64,000 bases of DNA from an uncultured Pedosphaera sp. (lineage in GTDB: Bacteria > Verrucomicrobiota > Verrucomicrobiia > Limisphaerales > Pedosphaeraceae): the NCBI GenBank assembly GCA_903918755.1, contig CAIXFN010000017.1, positions 1-64,000 on the forward strand, given 5' to 3'. Shown here one piece after another: positions 24,567 to 34,134 of this stretch (the first letter of the stretch is position 1; each line of letters begins with the position of its first letter). The position numbers were made by a program, and so were the translations under genes. Below the pieces are notes generated by a model that saw only the letters and a list, made by a program, of their open reading frames with translations, ran no database searches and had not been told where the DNA came from.

Positions 24567-25361
24567 ATGAAAACAAAGCACAATCAGACCCCGGCCGGCG
24601 GTTTCACCTTGATCGAACTGCTGGTCGTCATCGCCATCATTGCCATCCTGGCCGCCATGCTCTTGCCGGCCTTGAGCCGCGCCAAGACCAAGGCGCTGGG
24701 CATTCAATGTGTCAGCAATCTGAAACAGATGGGCATGGCGCATTTCATGTACGTCAATGATTCCGGCAAGACCATGCCCTACCAAGGCCCGGGGGACACC
24801 TACGACCTGTGGATGAAAAAGCTCATCGCCTATTACGCGGGCGTCGACAAGGTCCGGATCTGCCCGGTGGCCCCGGAGCAAACCCCTTGGAAACAGCGCA
24901 ACACGCTCCTGAACGGCTTCGGCGTTTGCGACCAACCCTGGCAATGGATTTATGGCACGACCAACTATCAGGGCAGTTATGCGTTCAATGGGTGGTTTTA
25001 CGCCGGGGTGAGCGATGATGCCAAGGAATTCAAATCTGAAACCAACATCCAGAATCCTGCCCGCACCCCGGTTTTCTTCGATTCCAATTGGGTGGACTCC
25101 TGGCCGACCGCCACCGACCTCCCCTCCCGCGACTTGTATCAGGGCGGTAATGACAGCGGCATGCAGCGGCTCTGCCTCGCCCGCCACGGCTCCATCAGCA
25201 GTGCCCGGACCGCGCCCCGCCTGGTTCCCGCGGGCTCACCGTTGCCCGGTTCCGTCACGATCGAGATGGCGGATGCCCACGCCGAAGTCGTCAAGTTGGA
25301 TAGCCTCTGGCAATTGTCCTGGCACAAGGATTACAAGGCCCCCGCCAGTCGGCCCAAGTAA
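24567..25361 (+). CDS. Prepilin-like protein, copy 2
   Basis: Protein of 264 residues from the ATG at 24567, giving [12 protein letters not shown] before the prepilin motif [20 protein letters not shown]. It shares [19 protein letters not shown] with copy 1 (LAKAKTKAEAIQCINNNRQ). The C-terminus has [17 protein letters not shown] in place of FADGHAE, so the DG of the motif is DA here. It is likely a tandem duplicate that has diverged. The frame extends upstream to 24501, but that part lies before the prepilin leader and is not used. Confidence 0.86.
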   Translation: MKTKHNQTPAGGFTLIELLVVIAIIAILAAMLLPALSRAKTKALGIQCVSNLKQMGMAHFMYVNDSGKTMPYQGPGDTYDLWMKKLIAYYAGVDKVRICPVAPEQTPWKQRNTLLNGFGVCDQPWQWIYGTTNYQGSYAFNGWFYAGVSDDAKEFKSETNIQNPARTPVFFDSNWVDSWPTATDLPSRDLYQGGNDSGMQRLCLARHGSISSARTAPRLVPAGSPLPGSVTIEMADAHAEVVKLDSLWQLSWHKDYKAPASRPK

Positions 25362-25396
25362 GGCGGCGACGGACGGACGCCAAGCCTGGCCGGTCC

Positions 25397-27178
25397 TCAA
25401 GCGCTGGCCCGAGGTTCCCTCGGTTGGGCGGGGGTGACTGTGGGTGCCTTCGCCGCGGCATCCGCTTTGGTCCGTAAATCGGCTTCATGATCGAGGCCGT
25501 GTTCCTCGTCCTGCCAGTGCCGGGAGACCATCCCATCCCAACAAGCCCAATTCAGCGGGTAAACTTCCGGGGCAAAGAGCACGTGGTAGAAGTGCCAGAC
25601 GACGATCGCGAGGCACGCGAGGATCGCCTCGTAGAAGTGGATATTCGTGGCGGCATCGACGGCCCACCGGGGCAGAAAGCGCGTCACATCCAGTTTGAAC
25701 CAGATCATCAATCCACTGCCTCCCATGATGATGGTGCCCCAAACGACGGCCCAGTACTCCATCTTTTCAGCGTAACCAAACCGCCGGAACTGAGGCTTTT
25801 GTGCGCGCAGTCCGATTAGATAACCCAGCATGCCGAAAACATCCAACACATCCTTCCAGATCGGAAAAAAGTCTCGCAACAATTGCCGGCCTTCCCGGGT
25901 AAACAGGAGGTATAACACATGATACACCCCCGCCGCCAGCATCACAATTCCGGCCACGCGATGGCTCCAGCGGCGGAACGGCTCGCTCCAGCCCAGCATC
26001 CGCCCGATCCAGGAATCCGGAAACTTCAAGGCAAACCCCGTGATGGCCAAAACAATAAAACTAATGGCCAGCAAGGCATGCTGGATGCGCTGATGCCGGT
26101 TCATCCGGAGGACCGCCCGGTCACGGGAACGGTTGATCGCCGCCAGGCGCCGGGCCAGCAGCAGGCCATTATGCAAAAGCATACCGCCGATGACCGCGGC
26201 GATCAGCCACAAATACAACTTCCGGATCCACCAGTTGATCTGCTCCCCGATCAAGCCGCCGGAATTGGCGGCGGCGTCGATATGCACCTTGCCCAGCGCG
26301 AATTGTTCTGTCGCTCCCGGATGGCATTTGCCGCAAGTCTCCGGCAAATGCGCGGCATTGATCGTTGAACGCGGATCCCGGGAGGGCAGGATCTTGTGCA
26401 CCCCGTGACAGCTCGCACAATTCGCCGCCAGGGTGGAACCATACTGCGCCGCCAGCCCGTGATAGCTGTCAAAAAAAGTTTTCACCCGGTCTTGCGGCAA
26501 CTTGAATTTCGTATTCATGCGCTCCGAGGCATGGCACCGGCTGCAGACATCCAGGGAAATCTTCATCGGCGAACTGCCCTTCAAGGTTTCAATCCGGTGT
26601 TCGGCATGGCAGTCCGTGCAGGTCGGCGCTTCGCGATGGCCCGCGGCCAGCGCGCGGCCATGGATGCTCTCGGCCACATCCTTGGCGGCGGCCTCATGGC
26701 ATGCTCCGCAAGTCTGGGCCAGCCGGGAAAAATTCAAGGGGGAGTTGGCGGAGTCCGGCGGCATGATGGTGTGGCCGTCATGGCAGTCACTACAATTGGC
26801 CGCCACCAGGTTGCCTTTGCCATGCGCCATCCCGTGCACACTCGCGCCATAACTGGCCGATTGCTTTTTATGACAGGTGGCGCACGCGGCGGCCTGCGCC
26901 GGCACATTGTCATCCGGATGCTTCCGCGTCAGATCGGCATGGCAATCCACGCACGCCGCCTTCTTGTGCACCGAGGCGGCGAGTTTGGCTTCGTCGGCAA
27001 AGAGCGATATCTCCCGCCCCGCCGAGTTGGTCCGCGTCAGGGTCTTGTCGGCATGGCAATCCAGGCACTCTTTGTTCTTGATGGGCTCGTCCGCCGCCCG
27101 GACCGCCTGCGGCAGGGATAGCAACAAAAGGCCGGTGATGACCGCCACCCGAAAAATCCGCCGCAATGTACCATGCAT
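25397..27178 (-). CDS. Nine-haem cytochrome c fused to a cytochrome b membrane domain
   Basis: Electron-transfer protein of 593 residues with signal peptide to about residue 28. The periplasmic part has nine CxxCH haem sites: CLDCH, CVDCH, CATCH, CSDCH, CGACH, CTDCH, CSRCH, CASCH and CGKCH. After residue 325 come four to five membrane segments of the cytochrome b561/formate dehydrogenase gamma type, with HQRIQHALLAISFIVLAITG, HRVAGIVMLAAGVYHVLYL and FYEAILACLAIVVWHFYHV, whose His residues can bind b haems. Such fusions pass electrons between the quinone pool and periplasmic acceptors or donors (family knowledge). A small cytochrome c gene lies 96 bp upstream in the same direction. The terminal acceptor is unknown. 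Confidence 0.9.
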   Translation of the reverse strand: MHGTLRRIFRVAVITGLLLLSLPQAVRAADEPIKNKECLDCHADKTLTRTNSAGREISLFADEAKLAASVHKKAACVDCHADLTRKHPDDNVPAQAAACATCHKKQSASYGASVHGMAHGKGNLVAANCSDCHDGHTIMPPDSANSPLNFSRLAQTCGACHEAAAKDVAESIHGRALAAGHREAPTCTDCHAEHRIETLKGSSPMKISLDVCSRCHASERMNTKFKLPQDRVKTFFDSYHGLAAQYGSTLAANCASCHGVHKILPSRDPRSTINAAHLPETCGKCHPGATEQFALGKVHIDAAANSGGLIGEQINWWIRKLYLWLIAAVIGGMLLHNGLLLARRLAAINRSRDRAVLRMNRHQRIQHALLAISFIVLAITGFALKFPDSWIGRMLGWSEPFRRWSHRVAGIVMLAAGVYHVLYLLFTREGRQLLRDFFPIWKDVLDVFGMLGYLIGLRAQKPQFRRFGYAEKMEYWAVVWGTIIMGGSGLMIWFKLDVTRFLPRWAVDAATNIHFYEAILACLAIVVWHFYHVLFAPEVYPLNWACWDGMVSRHWQDEEHGLDHEADLRTKADAAAKAPTVTPAQPREPRASA

Positions 27179-27274
27179 AAAATTCGTTTTCGTTTCGTGG
27201 CGCGCGAAGCCCGGACGGCCTCCCGCGCCCCCTCGTCTGCTGTCCCCGCCACCGGATTATCCCTCACTGCAGTC

Positions 27275-27601
27275 CTAAGACTTGAACGTCCGCATATAGG
27301 CCACCAGGGCCTTGATATCTGCGTCCGAGATACCCTCGCTCGGCTTCATCACTTCCTTGCCTTCCTTGGTCTTCAACCCTTCCTTCGTGGCCTTGAAGGC
27401 CGCCTCATCTTTTAACGCCGCCTGCACCGCCGGATCGGTGTAGTCTTTGGCTCCCCACTTCTTTCCCATCTTGGTCGCCCCCTTGCCATCCAGACCGTGA
27501 CACTTCGCACATTCCTTTTCATAAAGTGCCTTCGCGTCACCAGCTGCCGCCGATCCCACGGCAATGGCCAGCACTGTCGCGATCAGAGTGATTGTTTTCA
27601 T
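27275..27601 (-). CDS. Small periplasmic class I cytochrome c
   Basis: Protein of 108 residues with signal peptide to about residue 20 (GSAAAGD). A single haem site CAKCH is at about residue 34 in YEKECAKCHGLDGKG, and the distal Met ligand lies in EVMKPSEGISDADIKALVAY. It is a soluble electron shuttle and, from its position 96 bp before the nine-haem cytochrome gene on the same strand, its likely redox partner. Confidence 0.9.
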   Translation of the reverse strand: MKTITLIATVLAIAVGSAAAGDAKALYEKECAKCHGLDGKGATKMGKKWGAKDYTDPAVQAALKDEAAFKATKEGLKTKEGKEVMKPSEGISDADIKALVAYMRTFKS

Positions 27602-27908
27602 TTGTTTGATCTCCGTTTAGTCATTTGCCTGCTTCTGGCGGATTCGCCATTTACGCATTTAAGATGCCCGGGCACCGTCCCCGTCGCTTCTGCTATCTTG
27701 CGGAAGGCCCCGCATTTCTTGCCGCCTCGCCCGCCCCGCTCCCCGGCCGGCCACCATTCTTCCCCAAAGAATGGTGAGCTTTCGGCAAAGCAGGCGGGGC
27801 GCCGGCCGGCTGATTATCGGAGGATGGCGAACGTGGATGCTGGCAGCGGCCCTGTTTACCGTGGTGCCACGGCCGGAAATGCGCCGCCCAGTTTCCCCAA
27901 CCAGTTCC
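27602..27908. other. Divergent intergenic region with a hairpin
   Basis: This is the shared upstream region of the minus-strand cytochromes and the plus-strand pyruvate:ferredoxin oxidoreductase. The only clear structure is the inverted repeat at 27752-27776. The frame of the oxidoreductase is open back to 27771, but those residues are not conserved-looking. Confidence 0.5.
27752..27776. other. Perfect 10-bp inverted repeat
   Basis: CACCATTCTT (27752-27761) and AAGAATGGTG (27767-27776), loop CCCCA. No T run follows on either strand, so it is more likely an operator or mRNA leader hairpin than a terminator. It lies 133 bp before the oxidoreductase start. Confidence 0.5.
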
Positions 27909-30900
27909 ATGAATCACGCCACTTATAAAACCCTGGATGCCAATGAGGCGGTTGCGGCTATCGCCTACCGCCTCAACGAAGTCATCGCGCTTTATCCCAT
28001 TACTCCCAGTTCGGCCATGGGCGAATCCGCCGATGCCTGGGCCGCGACGGGCAAGCCGAATCTGTGGGGCACGGTGCCGGCCATCATCGAAATGCAAAGC
28101 GAGAGCGGGGCCGCGGGCGTGATTCACGGCGCGCTGCAGACCGGCGCCCTGGCCACCACGTTTACGGCCTCCCAGGGGCTGTTGCTGATGATCCCGAACC
28201 TGTACAAAATCGCCGGCGAACTCACGCCCATGGTGCTGCACGTCGCCGCCCGGGCGCTGGCCGCGCAGGGCCTTTCCATCTTTGGCGACCACAGCGATGT
28301 CATGGCGGCGCGCGCCACGGGCTTCGCCATGCTTTGTTCCGCGTCCGTGCAGGAGGCCCAGGATTTCGCCCTGCTGGCCCAGGCCATCACCCTCCAATCC
28401 CGGTTGCCGGTCATGCATTTCTTCGACGGCTTCCGCACCTCGCATGAAATCCAGAAAATCGCGGTGCTGCCGGATGCGGTGTTGCGCGCTCTGATTGATG
28501 AATCCCTGATTTCGCAACACCGCGCCCGCGCGCTTTCGCCGGACCACCCGGTGCTGCGCGGCACCGCCCAAAATCCCGACGTCTATTTTCAAGCGCGGGA
28601 AACGGTCAATCGCTTTTATCAGGCCGGCCCGGACATTGTGGCCGCGACCATGGACAAATTTGCCGGCCTGACCGGCCGGCAATACCACCCATTCGAATAC
28701 CACGGCTCGCCCACGGCGGAACGCGTCGTTGTGCTCCTCGGTTCCGGTTGCGAGACAGCGCAGGAAACCGTGGATTTTCTCAACGCCCAGGGCCAAAATG
28801 TCGGCGTTGTCAAAGTCCGGCTCTATCGCCCCTTTGATACCCGCCGTTTTCTCGCGGCGCTGCCGGCCACGGTCAAGGCGATCGCCGTGCTGGATCGCAC
28901 CAAGGAACCCGGCAGCCTCGGCGAACCGCTCTATCTGGACTGCGTCGCCGCCCTGGGCGAGGGTCTGGCCGCGGGTTGGGCGCCGTTCACCGCTCCGCCG
29001 CGCGTGGTCGGCGGCCGCTACGGCCTGTCCTCAAAGGAGTTCACCCCGGCGATGGTCCAGGCCATCTTTGCCAACCTGGCCCTGGGCCAGCCGAAGAATC
29101 ACTTCACCGTCGGGATTCACGATGACGTCACCGGCACCAGCCTCGCTTACGATCCCGCCTTTTCGGTGGAGTCCCCCGCGGTTTTCCGGGCGCTTTTCTA
29201 CGGCCTGGGTTCCGACGGCACCGTGGGCGCCAACAAGGATTCCATTAAAGTCATTGGCGAAAACACCAGTCACTACGCGCAGGGTTATTTTGTTTACGAT
29301 TCCAAAAAATCCGGGGCCGTGACGGTTTCCCATTTGCGCTTCGGGCCTGCCCCCATTCACTCCACTTACCTCGTCACCCAGGCCAACTTCATCGGCTGCC
29401 ACCAACCGGTCTTCCTCGAACGATTTGATGTGGCGGCCCAACTGGCCCCCGGCGGCACGTTGCTGCTGAACTCCCCCTGGGAACCCGCCCAGGTCTGGGA
29501 CCACCTGCCGCGCGCCACCCAGGCCAGCCTGCTGGCGGCGCAGGCCCGGATTTTCGTGGTGGACGCCCAGAAAGTCGCGCGGGATTGCGGCATGGGTGGC
29601 CGGATCAATGTCATCATGCAGGTTTGCTTCTTCTCCCTCTCCGGTGTCCTGCCGGCGGCGGAAGCCATCGCGGCGATCAAGGACGCGATCCGCAAATCGT
29701 ATGGCAAAAAGGGCGAGGACATCGTCCAGACCAACCTCCGGACGGTGGACAACACCCCGGCCCATTTGCACTCCGTCCCCCTGCCGGCGGGACCGCCCAG
29801 TGGAGCGATAGCACGGGATGTGGTTTCCGCCGCCGCCCCCGACTTTGTCCGGAACGTGTTGGGCAAAATCCTCGCTGGCCAGGGGGATGATCTCGCGGTG
29901 AGTGCCCTGCCGGTGGACGGCACCTACCCCACCGGAACCGCGCGCTGGGAAAAGCGCAATCTCGCGACGGAGATTCCGGTCTGGGATCCGACTGTGTGCA
30001 TCCAATGCGGCAAATGCGTGTTTGTCTGCCCGCACGCGGTGATCCGCAGCAAGGTTTACGAACCGGCTGCGCTTTCCGGAGCACCCGCCACCTTCCAAGC
30101 CACGAATGCCCGCCTGCCGGAATGGCAGGGTTTGCAATACACCCTCCAGATCGCCCCGGAGGACTGCACCGGCTGCGCGGTTTGTGTGGATGTCTGCCCC
30201 ACGCGCAACAAGTCGGAGGCGCGGTTGAAAGCCATCAACATGCGTCCCCAGGCGCCACTGCGGGACACGGAGCGGACGAATTGGGACTTTTTCCTCACCC
30301 TGCCCACCCCGGACCGTGCGGCCGCCCATCCCGGCAGCGTCCGCAGCATGCAGACGCTGGAACCCCTGTTCGAGTTCTCGGGCGCCTGCGCCGGTTGTGG
30401 CGAAACGCCCTATGTGAAGTTGCTTTCCCAACTGTTTGGGGACCGCCTCACCGTGGCCAACGCCACCGGCTGCTCCTCCATTTACGGTGGCAATCTCCCG
30501 ACCACGCCCTGGACCAAGAACGCGGCGGGACGGGGCCCCGCGTGGGCCAATTCCCTGTTTGAAGACAACGCCGAGTTTGGCCTTGGCTTCCGCTGCTCGC
30601 TCGACAAGCAGCAGGAATTCGCCACGGAATTGCTTGCCCAACTGGCCCCCCGGGTGGGACCGGACCTGGCGCAACAGATTTTGGGGGCCCGGCAGGGCAC
30701 CGAGGCGGAGATCGCAACCCAACGGGCCGCCGTGGCCCAATTGAAAAAGGCCCTGGCTACAATTATCAAGGAGGGATGCGGCGAGGCGGGCGCGTCTGGA
30801 CTGGCGTCCCGCCTCCTCGCAGTCGCGGACACCCTCGTCCGGAAAAGCGTCTGGATCCTTGGCGGGGACGGCTGGGCCTATGACATCGGTTTCGGCGGGC

Positions 30901-31541
30901 TGGACCACGTTCTGGCCAGCGGCCGCAACGTGAAGGTCCTGGTGCTCGACACTGAGGTGTATTCTAACACCGGCGGCCAGTGCTCCAAATCCACCCCGCG
31001 GGCCGCCGTCGCGAAGTATGCCTCCGGCGGCAAACCGGCGCGCAAAAAGGACCTCGGACTGATGGCCATGACGTATGGCAATGTTTACGTGGCTTCGGTG
31101 GCCATGGGGGCGAAGGACGAACACACGCTGAAAGCGTTCCAGGAAGCGGAGGCCTACGCGGGTCCCGCGTTGATCATCGCCTACAGCCATTGCATCGCCC
31201 ACGGCATCAATATGACTACCGGCCTGCAAAACCAGAAGGCCGCGGTGCAGTCCGGCCAGTGGCTGCTCTATCGGTTCGACCCGGACCGCGCCGAACGGGG
31301 AGAAAACCCCCTGCAACTGGACTCCCCGCCGCCCCGCCTGAAGGTGAGTCAATACCTGAACCTGGAAAACCGCTTCAACATGCTGGCCAAGAGCCAACCC
31401 GCGGAGTCGAAGCGACTCTTTGAACAGGCCCAACAGGACGTCACGATCCGGCAGCAACTCTACCAGTATCTCGCCGCGCGTAATTTTCAAACTCCCGGTC
31501 CCACCCCACCCCCGGCGCCGGCGGATTCCTCCAGCCACTGA
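27909..31541 (+). CDS. nifJ: Pyruvate:ferredoxin (flavodoxin) oxidoreductase
   Basis: Cytoplasmic enzyme of 1210 residues that converts pyruvate and CoA to acetyl-CoA and CO2, giving electrons to ferredoxin or flavodoxin. All parts are on one chain. The pyrimidine-binding domain starts TLDANEAVAAIAYRLNEV and holds YPITPSSAMGE. A ferredoxin insert has CIQCGKCVFVCP and CTGCAVCVDVCP. The TPP domain has CAGCGETPYVKLL, the GDGWAYDIGFGGLDHV signature and NTGGQCSKSTPR. The start at 27909 (MNHATYKTLDANEA) fits the family; the frame is open 46 codons further upstream. It points to anaerobic or microaerobic metabolism. The next gene starts 13 bp later. Confidence 0.95.
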   Translation: MNHATYKTLDANEAVAAIAYRLNEVIALYPITPSSAMGESADAWAATGKPNLWGTVPAIIEMQSESGAAGVIHGALQTGALATTFTASQGLLLMIPNLYKIAGELTPMVLHVAARALAAQGLSIFGDHSDVMAARATGFAMLCSASVQEAQDFALLAQAITLQSRLPVMHFFDGFRTSHEIQKIAVLPDAVLRALIDESLISQHRARALSPDHPVLRGTAQNPDVYFQARETVNRFYQAGPDIVAATMDKFAGLTGRQYHPFEYHGSPTAERVVVLLGSGCETAQETVDFLNAQGQNVGVVKVRLYRPFDTRRFLAALPATVKAIAVLDRTKEPGSLGEPLYLDCVAALGEGLAAGWAPFTAPPRVVGGRYGLSSKEFTPAMVQAIFANLALGQPKNHFTVGIHDDVTGTSLAYDPAFSVESPAVFRALFYGLGSDGTVGANKDSIKVIGENTSHYAQGYFVYDSKKSGAVTVSHLRFGPAPIHSTYLVTQANFIGCHQPVFLERFDVAAQLAPGGTLLLNSPWEPAQVWDHLPRATQASLLAAQARIFVVDAQKVARDCGMGGRINVIMQVCFFSLSGVLPAAEAIAAIKDAIRKSYGKKGEDIVQTNLRTVDNTPAHLHSVPLPAGPPSGAIARDVVSAAAPDFVRNVLGKILAGQGDDLAVSALPVDGTYPTGTARWEKRNLATEIPVWDPTVCIQCGKCVFVCPHAVIRSKVYEPAALSGAPATFQATNARLPEWQGLQYTLQIAPEDCTGCAVCVDVCPTRNKSEARLKAINMRPQAPLRDTERTNWDFFLTLPTPDRAAAHPGSVRSMQTLEPLFEFSGACAGCGETPYVKLLSQLFGDRLTVANATGCSSIYGGNLPTTPWTKNAAGRGPAWANSLFEDNAEFGLGFRCSLDKQQEFATELLAQLAPRVGPDLAQQILGARQGTEAEIATQRAAVAQLKKALATIIKEGCGEAGASGLASRLLAVADTLVRKSVWILGGDGWAYDIGFGGLDHVLASGRNVKVLVLDTEVYSNTGGQCSKSTPRAAVAKYASGGKPARKKDLGLMAMTYGNVYVASVAMGAKDEHTLKAFQEAEAYAGPALIIAYSHCIAHGINMTTGLQNQKAAVQSGQWLLYRFDPDRAERGENPLQLDSPPPRLKVSQYLNLENRFNMLAKSQPAESKRLFEQAQQDVTIRQQLYQYLAARNFQTPGPTPPPAPADSSSH

Positions 31542-31554
31542 GAAAGCAAACGCC

Positions 31555-32553
31555 ATGGACTTGAGCACCACCTATTTGGGCCTGCGCCTTCGCACGCCCC
31601 TCGTACCCGCCGCCTCCCCGTTGTCCGAATCACTCGACAACATCCGCCAACTCGAAGACTGCGGCGCCGCCGCCGTCGTCTTTCATTCCGTCTTCGAGGA
31701 GCAAATCCGCCGCGAACGGGATGAACTGCTGCACCATCTCGATTTCGGCACCGAGAGCAATCCCGAGGCGCAAACATATTTTCCCGAGCCGGCCGCGTTC
31801 AATGTGGGACTGGATGTTTACCTCGAGCACCTGGCCAGTGCGAAACGGGCCGTAAACATTCCCATTATCGCCAGCCTGAATGGCTCGACCCTGGGCAACT
31901 GGACCAGCTACGCCCGATCCCTGCAGGCCGCCGGGGCGGATGCGTTGGAACTCAACATTTACTGGATCCCCACGGATCTGAACACCAGTGCGGCCGCCAT
32001 CGAACAGATCTACCTGGATATCGTGGCGGCCGTGAAATCCGAGGTGACCATCCCCGTGGCCGTCAAACTCAGCCCCTTCTTCACCAACTTTGCCCACTTC
32101 GCCGGCCGTCTGGATGCCGCCGGGGTGAATGGCATGGTGCTCTTCAACCGGTTTTACCAACCCGATATCGACATTGAAACCCTGGAAGTCCGCCCCAACC
32201 TCCTGCTGAGCACCCCCATGGCCATGCGCCTGCCCTTACGCTGGATCGCCCTGCTTTATGGGCAGGTAAACGCCGATTTGGCTGCCACCAGCGGGATCCA
32301 CCGCCCCACTGATGTGGTCAAGATGTTAATGGCCGGGGCGGATGTCACGATGGTTTGTTCCGCCCTCCTGCGGAATGGAATCTCCTACCTGCGGCTGTTG
32401 GAATCCAATCTGGCGGAATGGCTGGAGCGCCATGAATATGAATCCGTGGCGCAACTCAAGGGGAGTTTGAGCCAGAAACATTGCGCCGATCCCAGCGCCT
32501 TCGAACGCGCCCAATACTTGCGGGCCATCGCGGGCGGTTTCCACGGAACCTGA
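31555..32553 (+). CDS. Dihydroorotate dehydrogenase-like flavoprotein
   Basis: TIM-barrel FMN protein of 332 residues from the ATG at 31555 (MDLSTTYLGLRLRTPLVPAA). It has the family body, with IPIIASLNGSTLGNW, ALELNIYWIP, VAVKLSPFF and the C-terminal phosphate site ATSGIHRPTDVVKMLMAGA. Pyrimidine DHOs have a catalytic Cys or Ser in NxSCPN; here ELNIYWIP stands at that place, so it is probably not a true pyrimidine enzyme. Genes of this type commonly follow nifJ in many bacteria. Both are on one transcript here, with 13 bp between them. An electron-transfer or amino-acid-related role is possible. Confidence 0.87.
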   Translation: MDLSTTYLGLRLRTPLVPAASPLSESLDNIRQLEDCGAAAVVFHSVFEEQIRRERDELLHHLDFGTESNPEAQTYFPEPAAFNVGLDVYLEHLASAKRAVNIPIIASLNGSTLGNWTSYARSLQAAGADALELNIYWIPTDLNTSAAAIEQIYLDIVAAVKSEVTIPVAVKLSPFFTNFAHFAGRLDAAGVNGMVLFNRFYQPDIDIETLEVRPNLLLSTPMAMRLPLRWIALLYGQVNADLAATSGIHRPTDVVKMLMAGADVTMVCSALLRNGISYLRLLESNLAEWLERHEYESVAQLKGSLSQKHCADPSAFERAQYLRAIAGGFHGT

Positions 32554-32570
32554 GTTCCGTCGGCCGCCGT

Positions 32571-32825
32571 CTACAGGGGAAGCATCTCCACGAGAATCAT
32601 GCGCGCCAGCGCCGCGTTCAGGGCCAACCGGGCCTGGCAAACCTGGCAGATGATGTTGGTGTGGCTCGCAATCAACCGGATGATCTGGCCTTCTCCCAAT
32701 CCGAGTTCCCGGAGGCGGCACGACTGCTCGGGCGATCCGCACAACTCCCGGATTCTTACCGTCCGGCCCGCCTTGATCTGATGCAACGGGGAGAGCCCGG
32801 CCATTGCCGGATTCCGCTCCGCCAT
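32571..32825 (-). CDS. feoA: FeoA-domain protein
   Basis: Small SH3-like FeoA protein of 84 residues (start at 32825; an ATG at 32857 would give 95). The body LSPLHQIKAGRTVRIRELCG, CRLRELGLGEGQIIRLI and ALNAALARMILVEML fits FeoA, the cytoplasmic helper of the Fe(II) transporter FeoB. No FeoB is next to it, so it is an orphan here; some such proteins act alone or with distant FeoB. A CxxC (CQVC) is present near residue 61. The gene is convergent with the DHO-like gene. Confidence 0.75.
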   Translation of the reverse strand: MAERNPAMAGLSPLHQIKAGRTVRIRELCGSPEQSCRLRELGLGEGQIIRLIASHTNIICQVCQARLALNAALARMILVEMLPL

Positions 32826-33081
32826 TCCGCAACCTGCCCACGAGCTTGATTCTGCCATACGCCAGACACGATACTGCCAACTGAATTTCCGGCTAATCCT
32901 CCTTTGCGACAGACCGGCCTTTCCTTGCCCTCTCGGAACCCGGAACTCCGACGCTCTCCCGGGCGAACCCCGTCTCGCGGATGCTCGGGCTTGCGCCGCC
33001 CGCCCGCCGCAACAATTAATGCGAAACAAATCGCAACCCAAGTGGGGCACCGCCCCCGCGTTGGCTTCACATTCATGGCAT

Positions 33082-34017
33082 ATGAACAATAACCTAATCT
33101 GCAAACTGACCAACACGCGGACCGGGCGATGCCTCGCCGCCGCCGCCTTGACCACCAGTCTGGCCATCGGCACCGCCCAGGCGCAATCGCCTCCCATGGA
33201 TTGGAAGGTGAACACAATTTCGCCCGTGGCTAATCCCATTTACTTTGAGGATCCCCAAATCAACAGCGAAGTGCGCCCGCTTTACATGAACCACCGGCTT
33301 CCCGGCACGTTTCATTTTCAGGGCGGCACCGTCCCCTTGGGCGGCGAAATCGAGGTCTATGCCGTGCAATTGCGCTACGCGGTCAATGACCGGCTGGCGA
33401 TCATTGCCACCAAGGACGGATACATTGAATCCGAGGCCGACCATACCCTCCCGCATAGTTACGGCTGGGGAAACATTACTGCCGGGCTGAAGTATGCCTT
33501 GATCGACGACAAAGAGGACCACTTCATCCTCACTCCCGGGTTCACCGCCGAAATTCCCGTCGGAACGCACGGTGTCTTTCAGGGCCGGGGCGGCGGCTTG
33601 TGGAACGTTTTCGCTTCGGCGGAAAAAGGTTGGTCGGACTTCCATGTCACCGGCAACCTCGGTTTCCTGCTCCCCAATAACTACCATGCGCAAACCGCGC
33701 AGGCCCACTACAGCCTCCAATTGGACTACTACACCTGCCAATATTTCATCCCCTTCGTTGTGGGGAATGCCTACACCGTCCTTTCGGAAGGCAAAAACAA
33801 GCTGCTGGGCGCGGTGGACCTCAACACCGAACTCGCCGATCTGAGCGATTTCGGCAGCACCAAGGCCGAAGGTCGGACGCAGGCCATCGTGGGCTTGGGC
33901 TTCCGCTCCCGTCTGCTGAAGAACCTGGATATCGGCTTCGCCTATGAATACGGCGTCTCTAATCCCCAAGGCATCTTCAAAGATCGTTTCACCACTGATT
34001 TGATCTTCCGGTTCTAA
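33082..34017 (+). CDS. Predicted outer-membrane beta-barrel protein
   Basis: Exported protein of 311 residues starting at 33082, with signal peptide ending near IGTAQAQ. Alternating hydrophobic strands such as YAVQLRYAVNDRLAIIATKD, FILTPGFTAEIPVGT, NIDIGFAYEYG-like segments and a final aromatic residue (FTTDLIFRF) are typical for an outer-membrane barrel. A shorter frame extension to 33019 was rejected because it places the signal sequence inside. No specific family was recognised. A possible terminator hairpin lies at 34135-34172. Confidence 0.7.
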   Translation: MNNNLICKLTNTRTGRCLAAAALTTSLAIGTAQAQSPPMDWKVNTISPVANPIYFEDPQINSEVRPLYMNHRLPGTFHFQGGTVPLGGEIEVYAVQLRYAVNDRLAIIATKDGYIESEADHTLPHSYGWGNITAGLKYALIDDKEDHFILTPGFTAEIPVGTHGVFQGRGGGLWNVFASAEKGWSDFHVTGNLGFLLPNNYHAQTAQAHYSLQLDYYTCQYFIPFVVGNAYTVLSEGKNKLLGAVDLNTELADLSDFGSTKAEGRTQAIVGLGFRSRLLKNLDIGFAYEYGVSNPQGIFKDRFTTDLIFRF

Positions 34018-34134
34018 CCGTTTCCGAATTTCCGCCAATCCCGAACAATCGTGACGACCATGCAGCCAACCTCCCAAACCGATGCGAAGCGGCGGATCGC
34101 GTCCGGGTCGTCACGTAAATTCGGGCAGCAGCAG

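Noticed and set aside
22533-25187. Minus-strand open frame of 884 codons
   Set aside because: It crosses antisense through the RND pump and both prepilin genes. No motif was seen and it is a shadow of the GC-rich third positions.
29031-31571. Minus-strand open frame of 846 codons
   Set aside because: Antisense to nifJ, whose cluster and TPP motifs fix the real strand.
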